Shown here piece by piece: positions 32,698-41,640 of a stretch of DNA of 64,000 bases. The stretch is from Rhynchopus euleeides (lineage: Eukaryota > Euglenozoa > Diplonemea > Diplonemida > Diplonemidae): contig OY723237.1 of NCBI GenBank assembly GCA_963210315.1, forward strand, positions 1,860,001 through 1,924,000, written 5' to 3'. The position numbers and the translations under genes are program-made. Positions within the stretch are counted from its first letter, which is position 1. Every line of letters starts with the position of its first letter. The notes under the pieces were generated by a model that was not told the DNA's origin, ran no database searches, and saw only the letters and a program-made list of their open reading frames with translations.

Positions 32698-33153
32698 CAC
32701 GGTGGCCAGGATTTTGTGGGAGATGGAAACGGGATATCCCGGTGGGATATCCCGCGGGGGAGGTCTCCCTCGCGGGTTTGATATCCCGCCAGGGTGGGGG
32801 GTCATCTCCCCCCCGGGAGATGGGGGCATCTCCCGCGGGAGATGTGGGCATCTCCCGGGGGGGAGATGACTCCATGTCCCACGGGAGATGACCCCATATC
32901 CCACGGGAGATGACCCCATATCCCGCGGGAGATGACCCCATATCCCACGGGAGATGACCCCATATCCCACGGGAGATGACCCCATATCCCGCGGGAGATG
33001 ACCCCATATCCCACGGGAGATGCTCCCATCTATATATGACCCTCTACCCGGCGGGATATGGTTTTTCCAAAACGCGGGATATGTCACTTTGAGACGTGGG
33101 ATATCCCACCGGCATATCCCGTTTTCATATCCCACAGAATCCTGGCCACCGTG
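32698..33153. mobile_element. b: CACGGTGG-ended MITE with a 22-bp repeat
   Basis: The ends CACGGTGGCCAGGAT and complement are flanked by TA inside e2's left terminus. Subterminal DNA repeats GGGATATCCC. The centre (about 32865-33015) is a tandem array of a 22-bp unit, GGGAGATGACCCCATATCCC plus RC, about six to seven copies. Confidence 0.85.
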
Positions 33154-33444
33154 TAAGCCCCCCTAAAAACGTACGAAAACCAAAATTTTCAACATACCAT
33201 CAGAACCGCCCTAATACCTGATCTGACCCGAAAATCCGACCCATACCCCCCCGGAAACTGTCTGGGGCCCACTTGTGACACCTGATACGCACTTTTGTGA
33301 TGATTTTTTGGGAGGATTCTTCATATTCCTGGATTTCCCGAATTTCCTGGATTTCCCCCGGCCCCTTAGGCGATTTCAGGGCGGACAGGGCGGACATATC
33401 CGGACCGGAAATCCGGGTGTCCGGATGTCCGGGTCCAATTTTGA

Positions 33445-33896
33445 CCCACACTCGGCCACACTCGCCCACACTCGCCCACACTCGCCCACAACTCGCCCAC
33501 ACTCGCCCACGTTCGCCCACATTCGCCCACACTCGGCCACACTCGCCCACAACTCGCCCACACTCGCCCACACTCGCCCACACTCGCCCACACTCGCCCA
33601 CACTCGCCCACACTCGCCCACACTCGCCCACACTCGCCCACACTCGCCCACACTCGCCCACACTCGCCCACACTCGGCCACACTCGCCCACACATGCATT
33701 CGCCCACATTCGCCCACATTCGCCCACACTCGCCCACACTCGCCCACATTCGCCCACACTCGCCCACATTCGCCCACACTCGACCACCACTCGCCCACAT
33801 TCGCCCACACTCGACCACCCTCGCCCACCCTCTTCCGCACTCTTGCACTTTCGCCCACGTTCGCCCACACTCGCCCACCTTCGACCACCCTCGCCC
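33445..33896. repeat. 10-bp minisatellite, copy 1
   Basis: The unit is CGCCCACACT, about 45 copies, with variants CGCCCACATT, CGGCCACACT and CGACCACCCT. There is no stop in most frames on either strand, producing long spurious frames rich in HSPT or VGEC words. A related array lies at 46603-47143. Confidence 0.9.
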
Positions 33897-35334
33897 GGAG
33901 GCGAGGTGGATTAGGTCAATATTCGTTTTAAACGCCACCCCATTGCTCAAATCGAGAACCAAAACCAGCGAACGGCGTATCCCCGCTGACACTTGACGCT
34001 GAGACACACTCCAAAAAAATGTTCAAACTCGCTCAAATCGTTCAACACTTAAACTCATCAGTGCCTTGATGCTCAAATCTCCTGCCTCGTGGTGGCAGAA
34101 CTGGGTGCGATCAATGAATGATGCTACAGTATCAGGTGTGGCTCTATTTTGGGGGTATTTTGGCCGATTTTCGAAATCCTATTTTGGTTTTTTTGCACTT
34201 TTTTTGGGTGCTTTTTTGCACGATTTCTGTGCCTCAGACACAGATTTTGGTGTGATTTTTGCGCTATTTTGATTCACTCTGCCTGACCGATGCATACGAT
34301 TCGAAAAAATGGCGAAAAAATTGCTATCAACAACGGTGAACGAATGGAGGTAGATGGGGAAGTGGAAGGACACAGCACGCCCTCCCACTGCTCGCCACCT
34401 GTACACTACCTCTCTGTTCAAGGCGGTCAGTGCCTCTTGGTGCTGCACACAAATCACTGCTGCATCCCAGGGCGCCTTCCCTTGTGAGAATAGCGAAACC
34501 TCTGCGGTTGCAGTTTGGTGGTTGAGGCCGGCGGTGGTGACATCACTTTGGTGACTGTGATTCCTTCCCCCTGAGCTCGACCAGATCCAGGTCGACCTGG
34601 TGCTGTGTGGCTCCTGGTGTGGTATCTCCTTGCTTCCTCGCACACATACACGTGGTTCCTCGCCACGGATGCCCACCAAGTCGAACCCGAAACATGATCA
34701 CGGGCCCACGACGACCCTTTCGAGATGTCATGGCCGCAAGCCCACAAACCCGATCGCATTCGCAAGGTGGTTCGTCTCTTAGAGATCAGTGCTCGGGCCC
34801 AGCCGAGGGTGCTGGAACCGATATGCCACAGCCCCGTACGCGCAAGGACTTGGCTCCAAGACCAGGCACAAGCCACAGGGGGGTCTGGGGGGCGGAGCCC
34901 CCCAGCCGCCGGAGGCCACGGTAGCGAACGTCTGTTGGCCTGGCTCCATAGTCGCATACGCTCAAGTACAACACAACTGACAGATAGCGGCTATAATCAT
35001 AGCACAGGTCGCATGGGGGGGTCTGGGGGGCGGAGCCCCCCAGCCGCCGGAGGCCACGGTAGTGAACATCTGTTGGTTTGAGCTCGAGAGCAAGCCTCTC
35101 ACACCACCGCCCTCCGACCCCCCTCTCCACCCCCAGGTGCAAAATTTTTTTGCATCCGGAAAATGTGTTCTTTTGAATGTTTGAGCACATCCAAGACCGG
35201 GAACATAAAATTTTTCTGCCAATACCAAGTAGGGTCACAATAAAATCCAAAAGAAAAAAGTGCAAAAAAATAGTGCAAAAAAATATTTTTTCCCCAAATT
35301 CCTATTTTCATTCCGTGAAATAGATACACGCCTG
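33890..35334. repeat. 1.4-kb direct duplication, copy 1
   Basis: It is nearly identical, in the same orientation, to 47145-48577, from GGAGGCGAGGTGGATTAGG to AAATAGATACACGCCTG; the few differences I noticed are in A/T homopolymers. It contains two copies of the k repeat (34878-34936 and 35015-35075). No convincing gene. In this copy MITE s2 follows immediately; in the other copy element x follows. Confidence 0.85.
34878..35075 (+). repeat. k repeats, pair
   Basis: Two ~60-bp copies of GGGGGGTCTGGGGGGCGGAG, then CCCCCCAGCCGCCGGAGGCC and ACGGTAGYGAACRTCTGTTGG. The first part folds as a GGGGGG-CGGAG-CCCCCC type hairpin. Other copies are at 44868-44932 and 45025-45090 (inverted), 48122-48181, 48259-48319, 54932-54990 and 55085-55143. 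Confidence 0.8.
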
Positions 35335-35337
35335 AGG

Positions 35338-35446
35338 GGGGGCCCTCGCTACGAGTCACTGTGAGTCACGAGTCGTCAGTTGTCAGCCAAACATGGCTGA
35401 CTTCTCACTTTTTCTCACTCAGTCACACTTGGTAGCGAGGGCCCCC
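35338..35446. mobile_element. s2: 109-bp MITE
   Basis: Same length and ends as s1 at 3098-3206 (GGGGGCCCTCGCTAC and complement), with nearly identical interior. It sits exactly at the end of the duplicated block. Confidence 0.8.
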
Positions 35447-35900
35447 AGGGGGACCCTTTCGAATTTTTTTTTGGAGAAGGGTAAATTGAACGTTTTTGGC
35501 CAAATGAAGCCACTGCGACCATTCCCGGGCCTCGGAAATCAGATTTTGGCCCCTCAAATGCGGTGCCGGTCCGGACAAAAAACCGAAAAAATCGTGAAAA
35601 ATGGCCCATTTTCCCCAGCCAAAAATGGGCCAAAAATGCCCCCGGACACCCCCAGAGACATGTCCTAATCCGGGGTGCCAGTAGGGGGGACCTTTCGATT
35701 TTTTTTTCGAGGAGAGGTCAATTGAACGTTTTTGGACATCTGAGGCCACTGCGACCATTCCCAGGCCTCGGAAATGAGATTTTTGGCCCTCAAATGGGGT
35801 ACCGGTCCCCACGAAATTCCGAAAAAAATCATGAAAATCGAAAGGTCCCACGCACCAAATTCTGCCCAAAAATCGTCAAAAATGGACATGTCCTACGCAG
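35447..35900. repeat. ~240-bp tandem duplication
   Basis: Two diverged units begin GGGGGACC(C)TTTCGA plus a T run, and share GAACGTTTTTGG, CCACTGCGACCATTCCC and CCTCGGAAAT. A third partial start is at 36370. The same opening motif also occurs at 1540, 30696 and, inverted, at 41490, so it is a recurrent module. No gene. Confidence 0.6.
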
Positions 35901-36532
35901 CAAGGGGGCAAACCACTCCCCAATGCTCAATGATTCCACGGCAAGCCAGATTTTCTGATCAATTGGTTTGTTTGAGCATGTTCCTGGCCCTTGTTTGGAA
36001 AGTAGATGACCCCTGGCTGGAGAGGACGGTTGTGCTCGACCGGACGGAGAGAGAACCTTCTCCATATCCACCTCCACTCCACAATGCCACAAGTGGCAGG
36101 AAGGCCGGGTGTTACAGGCCTCAACCAGGGTTCCAAGGCTCTCCACTTCCTGGCTGCGTCAGGGATCACCGGGTACAGCGAGCAGGATTCCCTGTCCTGA
36201 CACCCCAGCATGTACCACCGGAAGAACCCGAAACAGCAGCCGCCCCTCATGGGGGTTGCAAGAGGCACGGAAATCGTTCAAATCGGACCAAGTCCGAAAA
36301 TTCGGCACTTTCTTGGGTACAAATTGCGGTCCGAAATTTTCCGATTTTTTGAAAAAAGGCTAATTCTGTAAGGGGGACCTTTTCGAATTTTTTTTCGGGC
36401 ACTTTTTCCACAAGGAAATGTCCGCCCTGTCCGCTACTGTCCACTACCGATTTCAAGGATCCTCCTTGGGGTCCTAAAAAATGTACCTCAGTTTCGTACC
36501 TTGCCTTTGTACCTGAACCACTCCCGACCGCA

Positions 36533-36802
36533 TTATTTCATTCTTTGCCTTTTCTGCGGTGGTTCTGGCTCAGGTGGCACGCATGTTGCCTTCCCCAGTG
36601 CCTCGGCAAGGTCTTTCTTGACCTGATTAGTGGGAATGTTGTGTTGTTGCGTCAGCAGAATGAGTTCAGCCACCTTCTGGGTGTAGTACTTCGATCGCAT
36701 ATGGGTCATTGTGAGTACTTCGTACGCCTGGGAGGCTGCATCGGCATTAGTAGGCAGCGTTGTAGATGATTTTGCTTCGTCGATCTTAGCCTGTGAAGGC
36801 AC
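36533..36802 (-). CDS. e-element protein, C-terminal SAP-like part
   Basis: The minus-strand frame contains AKIDEAKSSTTLPTNADAAS, then YYTQKVAELILLTQQHNIPT and NQVKKDLAEALGKA, ending in a basic PPQKRQR tail. The LxxLxxxxxIPTxxxKxDLxxAL pattern resembles a SAP domain, a short helix-turn-helix DNA-binding motif. A probable splice acceptor (CCTTCACAG) precedes GCTAAGATCGACG, so this is likely the last exon of the gene whose first part is 36838-37689. It is conserved in e1. The function in transposition is unknown. Confidence 0.5.
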   Translation of the reverse strand: MPSQAKIDEAKSSTTLPTNADAASQAYEVLTMTHMRSKYYTQKVAELILLTQQHNIPTNQVKKDLAEALGKATCVPPEPEPPQKRQRMK

Positions 36803-36837
36803 GATTGGGATATTGTACGCCCTGAGAGCCGAAATGG

Positions 36838-37689
36838 TTATGATTGTGCTGTGTAATTTGCGCCCCGCAGGATATGCACACCACGCAGTCTCGACAACGC
36901 GTATGAGAGTGTACCATGTGGGGACTCAACAAGGTCATTGGATCGGCATCTGCCTGCCGACTCAGCCCCCACACAGTGCGACCGCAAGGTCGCCAGGGAT
37001 GTCTCAACGCCAGGGGAATACCCTCCCCTGGCGTTGTACAACCCTACTCTCAACCCTCGGGTCCTCTCCTGGAGGCGGTGGTGGCGGGCCCGCAACGCTT
37101 CGTACTTCCGGTACAGACTGAGGTAGTCTGCCCGGCTGACCCGCTCATTGCTTCCTAGATCATCTGCTGCTCTGGAGCTGCCATCACTCTCACTGCCCGT
37201 ATCAGTTGGTGTGGGGGTAGGAGCAGGACGAGTGGGAGGAGTAGGAGTGCAGGTGACATCTTTCTTGGCTAGCAAGGAACGCCGCTTTTCCCGCACGTGC
37301 GTGCAGTTGATGCACCACTGCATATATCTGTCGTCACCACGTCCCACTCGCTCTCCTACGTACCCAGCCCGACGGAGCGCCCGAAATAATGTCGCCTCAC
37401 CGATGTCGTGTGCCGTTTTCTTTTTACGCAGGTCTGCCACAACGCTCTCTGCCGAGACCCCGCACATCTCCCGTTTGGCGAGCGTCTTTCGAGCAAGGTA
37501 CTCCTCTGCAGCAGCATCTGACACCTCTGCGAGGCCCTGGGCACGCGGCATGTGTTGCTCGGCGTGCTGAGTGAGCGTAGTGACACCCTTCCCTTGCAAA
37601 GAACGAAATAATGCGGTCGGGAGTGGTTCAGGTACAAAGGCAAGGTACGAAACTGAGGTACATTTTTTAGGACCCCAAAAAATCATCAC
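36838..37689 (-). CDS. e-element protein, N-terminal part, unknown family
   Basis: The frame covers 283 codons, but the first ~23 come from the inverted repeat; a start near MPRAQGLAEVSDAAAEEYL is likelier. Visible features: a helical region, VVADLRKKKTAHDIGEATLF, a CINC pair (CINCTHV), a Pro/Thr linker (PTPTPPTRPAPTPTPTD), a Ser/Asp-rich stretch and a basic coiled segment (YRKYEALRARHHRLQERTRG). A second Cys pair appears just downstream in another frame (CVVCISCG), suggesting an intron or frameshift near 36900. I do not recognise a transposase. It is the only sizeable gene in this element family and e1 keeps the same segments, so it is probably the element's own protein. Confidence 0.5.
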   Translation of the reverse strand: MMIFWGPKKCTSVSYLAFVPEPLPTALFRSLQGKGVTTLTQHAEQHMPRAQGLAEVSDAAAEEYLARKTLAKREMCGVSAESVVADLRKKKTAHDIGEATLFRALRRAGYVGERVGRGDDRYMQWCINCTHVREKRRSLLAKKDVTCTPTPPTRPAPTPTPTDTGSESDGSSRAADDLGSNERVSRADYLSLYRKYEALRARHHRLQERTRGLRVGLYNARGGYSPGVETSLATLRSHCVGAESAGRCRSNDLVESPHGTLSYALSRLRGVHILRGANYTAQS

Positions 37690-37834
37690 AAAAGTGCGTA
37701 TCAGGTGTCACAAGTGGGCCCCAGACAGTTTCCGGGGGGGTATGGGTCGGATTTTCGGGTCAGATCAGGTATTAGGGCGGCTCTGATGGTATGTCGAAAA
37801 TTTTGGTTTTGTACGGGCTTATGACCCCCCCCTA

Positions 37835-39112
37835 CCCCCCCCCCTCTCACCAGAGGGGCGCTGCGACACACACGGCCAAAAAATCGTTCTTTGGAGTGAA
37901 GGTGTGTGGTGGGGGGTGGGGGGTGGGGGGGTGGGGGTCAGGGGGCCACGACGTGGGGGGTGGTGGAGCGGGGGGGGGGGGGGGGGGGGGCATGGCGCGC
38001 GCAGTCTTGGTGGGGGGGGGGAGAGAAGGAAAAATAGGGATCGAAGAAAAAGGCACCATGTGTTGGTGTGCTGTGTTGGGCTGGTCGTGGCTGCTGCTGA
38101 CCCCCCCCTCCCCGCCCTCCCCGACCCCCGACCCCCCCTCCACTGATTTGGCGATGTCGTGCCGGATGCATTCCAGACGATCGCGTAGTGTGTATTTCAG
38201 TGCGTGTCCTTCAAGATAGGAGAGATGGGTGCCTTCGCTCTGTGCCGCACTGTGTGTCAAACTGTGTCACTTTACAACCAGTTTAGTGAAGCGGCTTCGC
38301 ATCGTCTCGCTTTTTATCTGCACTTCTTGAGCAAGGCCCCCATGTATTTGCATCGGGGTTCACCCGATGTGCGATTGGTGAAAGTGACTGCAAAACGAGA
38401 CAACAAACCAACTAGCGTTGCTGAAAGTTGTTTTTTTTGTCGGAAACGCAGAACCCCGCTCTTTGTGTACACCACTCCCCCAGTCTGATGAAGTTGCGTG
38501 AGTGGGATCGCAAGATCCAGCTGAAGGCACAGAAAGTTACCCCACTTGGCTACGCCGAACTAACAAATCATGCATAGTCGGTGCGAAACGGGACGGGATA
38601 AAGTGGCCCATGTGGTGTTCGTACTGGTCGTGCTGTATCACGTTGTCAAGAAGTGAACAAAACAAAAAGGGTAACGTGTCTGTGTGTCTGTGTGTGTGTG
38701 TGTGTGTGTGCGTTGATCCCTTTTTAAGGGTGGGTGAACCCTGCACGGGCCCTAGCCCACCCCTATGTGTGTGTGTGTGTGATAGCCCGATTCTCCGGGA
38801 TTAGTGAGACTGCGTGGGATTAGGCAGCAGACGCCGATATATTCGGGGGTGCTGCCCCGACCCCCACCCACGCCATCGCCATCGCCCCCGCGTGGTGGCT
38901 GAGATGCTTCTCTTTCGTGAGAATTCTGCGGGACACCATCACACGATTCCCCCCCCCCCCTCTTCCTTTGCCTTCCTTCCTGCAGTTTTATTTCACGAAC
39001 CGTCGAAACTTTCCCTCGCCCCCTCCTCCTCCTCCCATCATGCAACCCATACTCATGACTTCCATGAATTTGCCCGAGGAAAAAAATGTCATGTGCCTTT
39101 GTCTTTCTGCAG
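37835..39112. other. G/C-tract DNA between e2 and the split gene
   Basis: It contains G runs to 37990, C runs near 38100, GT microsatellites at 38690-38710 and 38766-38782, and a small retrotransposon 3' scrap. The frame at 38204-38488 has mixed composition but no splice context or homologue I recognise, so I leave it uncalled. Confidence 0.4.
38708..38767 (-). mobile_element. fragment of the retrotransposon 3' end
   Basis: Read on the minus strand, TAGGGGTGGGC, then GCAGGGTT-ACCCAC, then TTAAAA and a (CA)n tail occur in the same order as in the 3' untranslated region at 20387-20480. Only about 60 bp are retained, between GT microsatellites. Confidence 0.45.
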
Positions 39113-39357
39113 TCGTGATCTGTGTCGGGATGTGCGGGCACAAGAAGGGGGCGCACGCACACCAGAAGCTGGGTTTCTTCAGTGGTTTCAGTCTGTTTTC
39201 AGGTCGAGAGTGTGTCGAGGATGTGTCACGCGAATTCGATGGGATCGAATTCGACAACGAAAAGAAGAAAATTGTCAATCAAGCTGTCAGCAGATTCGGA
39301 AGGAACGTACTCGGGGAGGGCCTAACCGGCGCCAGCGCTGCCTCCTATTATACCATA
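39113..39357 (+). pseudogene. coding exon interrupted by element j (5' part)
   Basis: A splice acceptor (TCTTTCTGCAG) opens a frame with MCGHKKGAHAHQKLG, then VEDVSREFDGIEFDNEKKK and IVNQAVSRFGRNVLGEGLTG. The amino-acid mix is that of a real protein, but I recognise no family. The frame runs into j at the TA of an ATA codon. Removing j and c (TA duplicated) joins it in frame to 46514, giving 13 more codons ending LLQV and TGA. Alternatively CTTCTGCAG at 46541-46549 is a splice acceptor and the insertions lie in an intron. Start and upstream exons are not determined. Confidence 0.45.
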
Positions 39358-40845
39358 CATGTCCACTACGTACGGAAAACGCGGAAAAAATACCAAAAAA
39401 CGCGGGAAATGACACGCGGCTTTTTTCCTGCAAAAACGTACGTTCCCCCGGAGGAAAAACGCGGAAAAAAACGTACCGATACGTACCAAAAACGTACCAA
39501 TACGTACCCACGACGGAGGGAAAAAAGAGTGAACGGGCAGCATGCCGTTCCTCTTTTTCCCCCCGTGAGGGTGGGTCCCCCCCTACCAGGCAAGGTGAAA
39601 AATGAAGAAACGGGCAGCATGCCGTTCTACATTTTCCCTTGCAAGGCAGGGAGGGCGCCCCCCATGCCAGACAGCAGCCACCCCTGCAGGGGCAACAACT
39701 GACGGGCATGGGGGAACGAGGTGGGTCTGGACCCGACACCGCCACCACACGCGCAGTGCACCTTTCGGATACACTGTCGTGAGTGGGGTGTGGGCAGTTC
39801 CCCTATCCTGTGAGCTCCTTTCGGACGAAGAGGTGCAGCGGTTATCTGCAACCTTCGTCCTGGACTTGCCTCGGGGGGAACGCCACGGTTTACCGCGGGT
39901 CCCGACGAGGGCACTCAGGCAGGATCTTCACGCCACCCCGCACCGAGGTCCCTTCTCACGCGGCGTGTCTCCCAGGTTCATAGCGGCGTCATCAGGTCAG
40001 GCTTTGTAGTCTCTACACCATCAGTAGTAAGGGAAATCCTAAAACCATACATGGAATCCACCTTTTGGGCCGCTGGTGTACGAGGCTTGTTCCTCCAATT
40101 GAATCATGTTTGCTGTGTCAGGCAATATCAATACAGCCGCTGAAAGAAGTCGAGGTGTTGTGGATCTGCTGCTCACAGGAAGGATTCAGGGTGGATCACA
40201 AGACTGACCACCCTCTTTCCTTTGTCAAGTACCCTGTAAAGCATCAGAACACCAAGTATCTTTCAACACTACATGTTCAAAGAGAGGAATCAGTGGAATC
40301 GGAAGGGGTCACCTACCACACGGACACAGTTCCCGCGACTAATAAATGCCGAGAGTTCCGGTGTCCGACCACCTGGTATTACTTGGCTCCATCCACCCAG
40401 TCATTACGAGGGGGCGTCCCTTGAAGCCAGTTCCGCAGAACTCAGACCCCCCTTAAAACCAATGTCCTGTGTAGACAACTACTTAGCCTGCCTGATGACG
40501 ACACCAATTCGCTGGGAGAGAGGCCGCGGTCCAGGACCCCAATGGGGATGACGTGGCATTGTTTGACCGGATCGGTTGTGTAAGTGTGTAGCCCCCTCCG
40601 CCCTCTGTCCCTCCCCCCAGGGTGGTGTGTGGCAAGCGAAGCGCAAACAGGCATAGCAAAAAAAGTGGAGCCCTGCAGGTAGACCCTCGGGGGACATCCC
40701 TGTCATCGGGTCACCTGAAATTTCCCAATTTGAAAATATGCAACAAGGCAACACGCGATGGGAGGGGGCACATGACCTGCACAGGGGTGGGGGGCAGAAG
40801 GCAGGGGGTGGGGTTGTGGCTGGGGCCATGGCATTTGATTACTTG

Positions 40846-41081
40846 ACGCACACGAGGCGAGGGATAAGGTGGGAAGAAAGTCTTGCTGGCCTAAGACTAG
40901 CTATCTTAGGTTCCATTGATCCTGGCTCACACCTGATGAGGCGCACCAGGGGAGGTTGTAGTGTGTTAGCGCCGAAACACAGCAAGCACCGGGAGACCAC
41001 CACGTGGCGTCTGCATCTGACGAGCTTGCTCTGATTTTACTTCAGGATTGTAGCATCCGGCGACACGTTGTCAATCATTAC
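40846..41081 (+). mobile_element. 236-bp insertion in h core, flanked by GATTACTTG
   Basis: Copy 1 of the core lacks this stretch. Here it is bounded by the 9-bp direct repeat GATTACTTG (40837-40845 and 41082-41090). Nine bases would fit a Mutator-type duplication, but the right junction has two extra T's, so a deletion between direct repeats in copy 1 is also possible. It holds a hairpin CCTAAGA-CTAGCTA-TCTTAGG and the hammerhead-like core. Confidence 0.45.
40933..40977 (+). ncRNA. hammerhead-ribozyme-like core
   Basis: CTGATGA (40933-40939) is followed at once by GGCGC, a 24-nt loop, GCGCC (40969-40973) and GAAAC. This is the order and spacing of the conserved hammerhead CUGAUGA / stem II / GAAA core with a perfect 5-bp stem II. 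I could not find stems I and III with a matching UH cleavage site. CTTGCTG at about 40876 can pair with CAGCAAG after GAAACA but leaves mismatches. It may be a degenerate ribozyme. A C/D-box snoRNA (TGATGA ... CTGA at about 41020) is a weaker alternative. Confidence 0.35.
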
Positions 41082-41640
41082 GATTACTTGTTGAGCTTTA
41101 TTGCTCGAATTTCGCACAAGAGACAACCCGAACCTCACTTGGCCGATTTTCTCCCCACAACAAGGTCCGGCTTCCAAAACTCCGATTTGCAGTTGTGGAA
41201 AAGCCGGAGCCAACCTCATTTTTGGGGTCACATGAATGAACTCGGGGCGAAGCCTCGCGATTTTCTCACGACTGCCTTGGAAAATGGACAGTTCCAGACC
41301 ACCAGGACCCGATGATGGGCCCAGAAAAGTTTGGGTCAATTTTTTGGGCGAAAATTCGCCAAGGCCAAAAAACAGCCATTTTCCGGAAATTCCGGGATCC
41401 ATTTTAACGCGTTTTAGGGCCCAAAATAGGCTCAAAACTCAAACATTCCTTCGAAATCGGGCTCAAACGTCCAAAATGGACCCCCCCCCCCGGAAAAAAA
41501 ATCGAAAAGGGTCCCCCTATACACTCTGGATTTTAGGCCAATTTCCCCCCAAAAACGCGCAAAAACGCGCAAAAAATCGAAAAAAACGCGCAAAAACGCG
41601 CAATAATTCCAAAATAACGCGGAATTTACCGGGAAAATTA

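Larger units (their letters stand above)
33313..36466. mobile_element. v: composite insertion in e2, TGGG duplication
   Basis: Comparison with e1 shows a 3.15-kb block inserted with TGGG on both sides (33309-33312, 36467-36470). Ends are AGGATTCTTC and ...GATCCTCCT, only weakly inverted, but both subterminal regions contain GCGGACAGGGCGGACAT in opposite orientation. Inside are a 10-bp minisatellite, a 1.4-kb block duplicated at 47145-48577, MITE s2 and a ~240-bp tandem duplication. It may be several insertions in series. Confidence 0.6.
32686..37832. mobile_element. e2: second e element, interrupted by b and v
   Basis: The left end GGGGGGGTCA is split from TAAGCCCCCC by b (TA duplicated at 32696-32697 and 33154-33155). 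The right end GGGCTTATGACCCCCCCC stops at 37832, followed by TA. v is inserted at 33313-36466 in the left inverted repeat, where e1 reads uninterrupted TTTTTTGGGGTCC. Without b and v the element would be about 1.54 kb, matching e1. The protein gene in e2 is much better preserved than in e1. Confidence 0.85.
39527..41535 (+). repeat. h core, copy 2, with better-preserved coding traces
   Basis: Reverse complement of 30683-32455. On the plus strand the segment at 39783-40009 reads VPLSCELLSDEEVQRLSATF and RGERHGLPRVPTRALRQD. A second segment at 40065-40424 reads EVLWICCSQEGFRVDHKTDH, CPTTWYYLAPSTQSLRGGVP and stops; here the frame is open where copy 1 is shifted. The product is unknown. It has an extra 236 bp (40846-41081) absent from copy 1. 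Confidence 0.65.

Noticed and set aside
32865..33015. 22-bp repeat as a CRISPR array
   Set aside because: The units are contiguous with no unique spacers, and the context is a eukaryotic MITE.
33200..34007. Frames rich in HSPT or VGEC repeats over the 10-bp array
   Set aside because: Products of the CGCCCACACT satellite, open in several frames on both strands.
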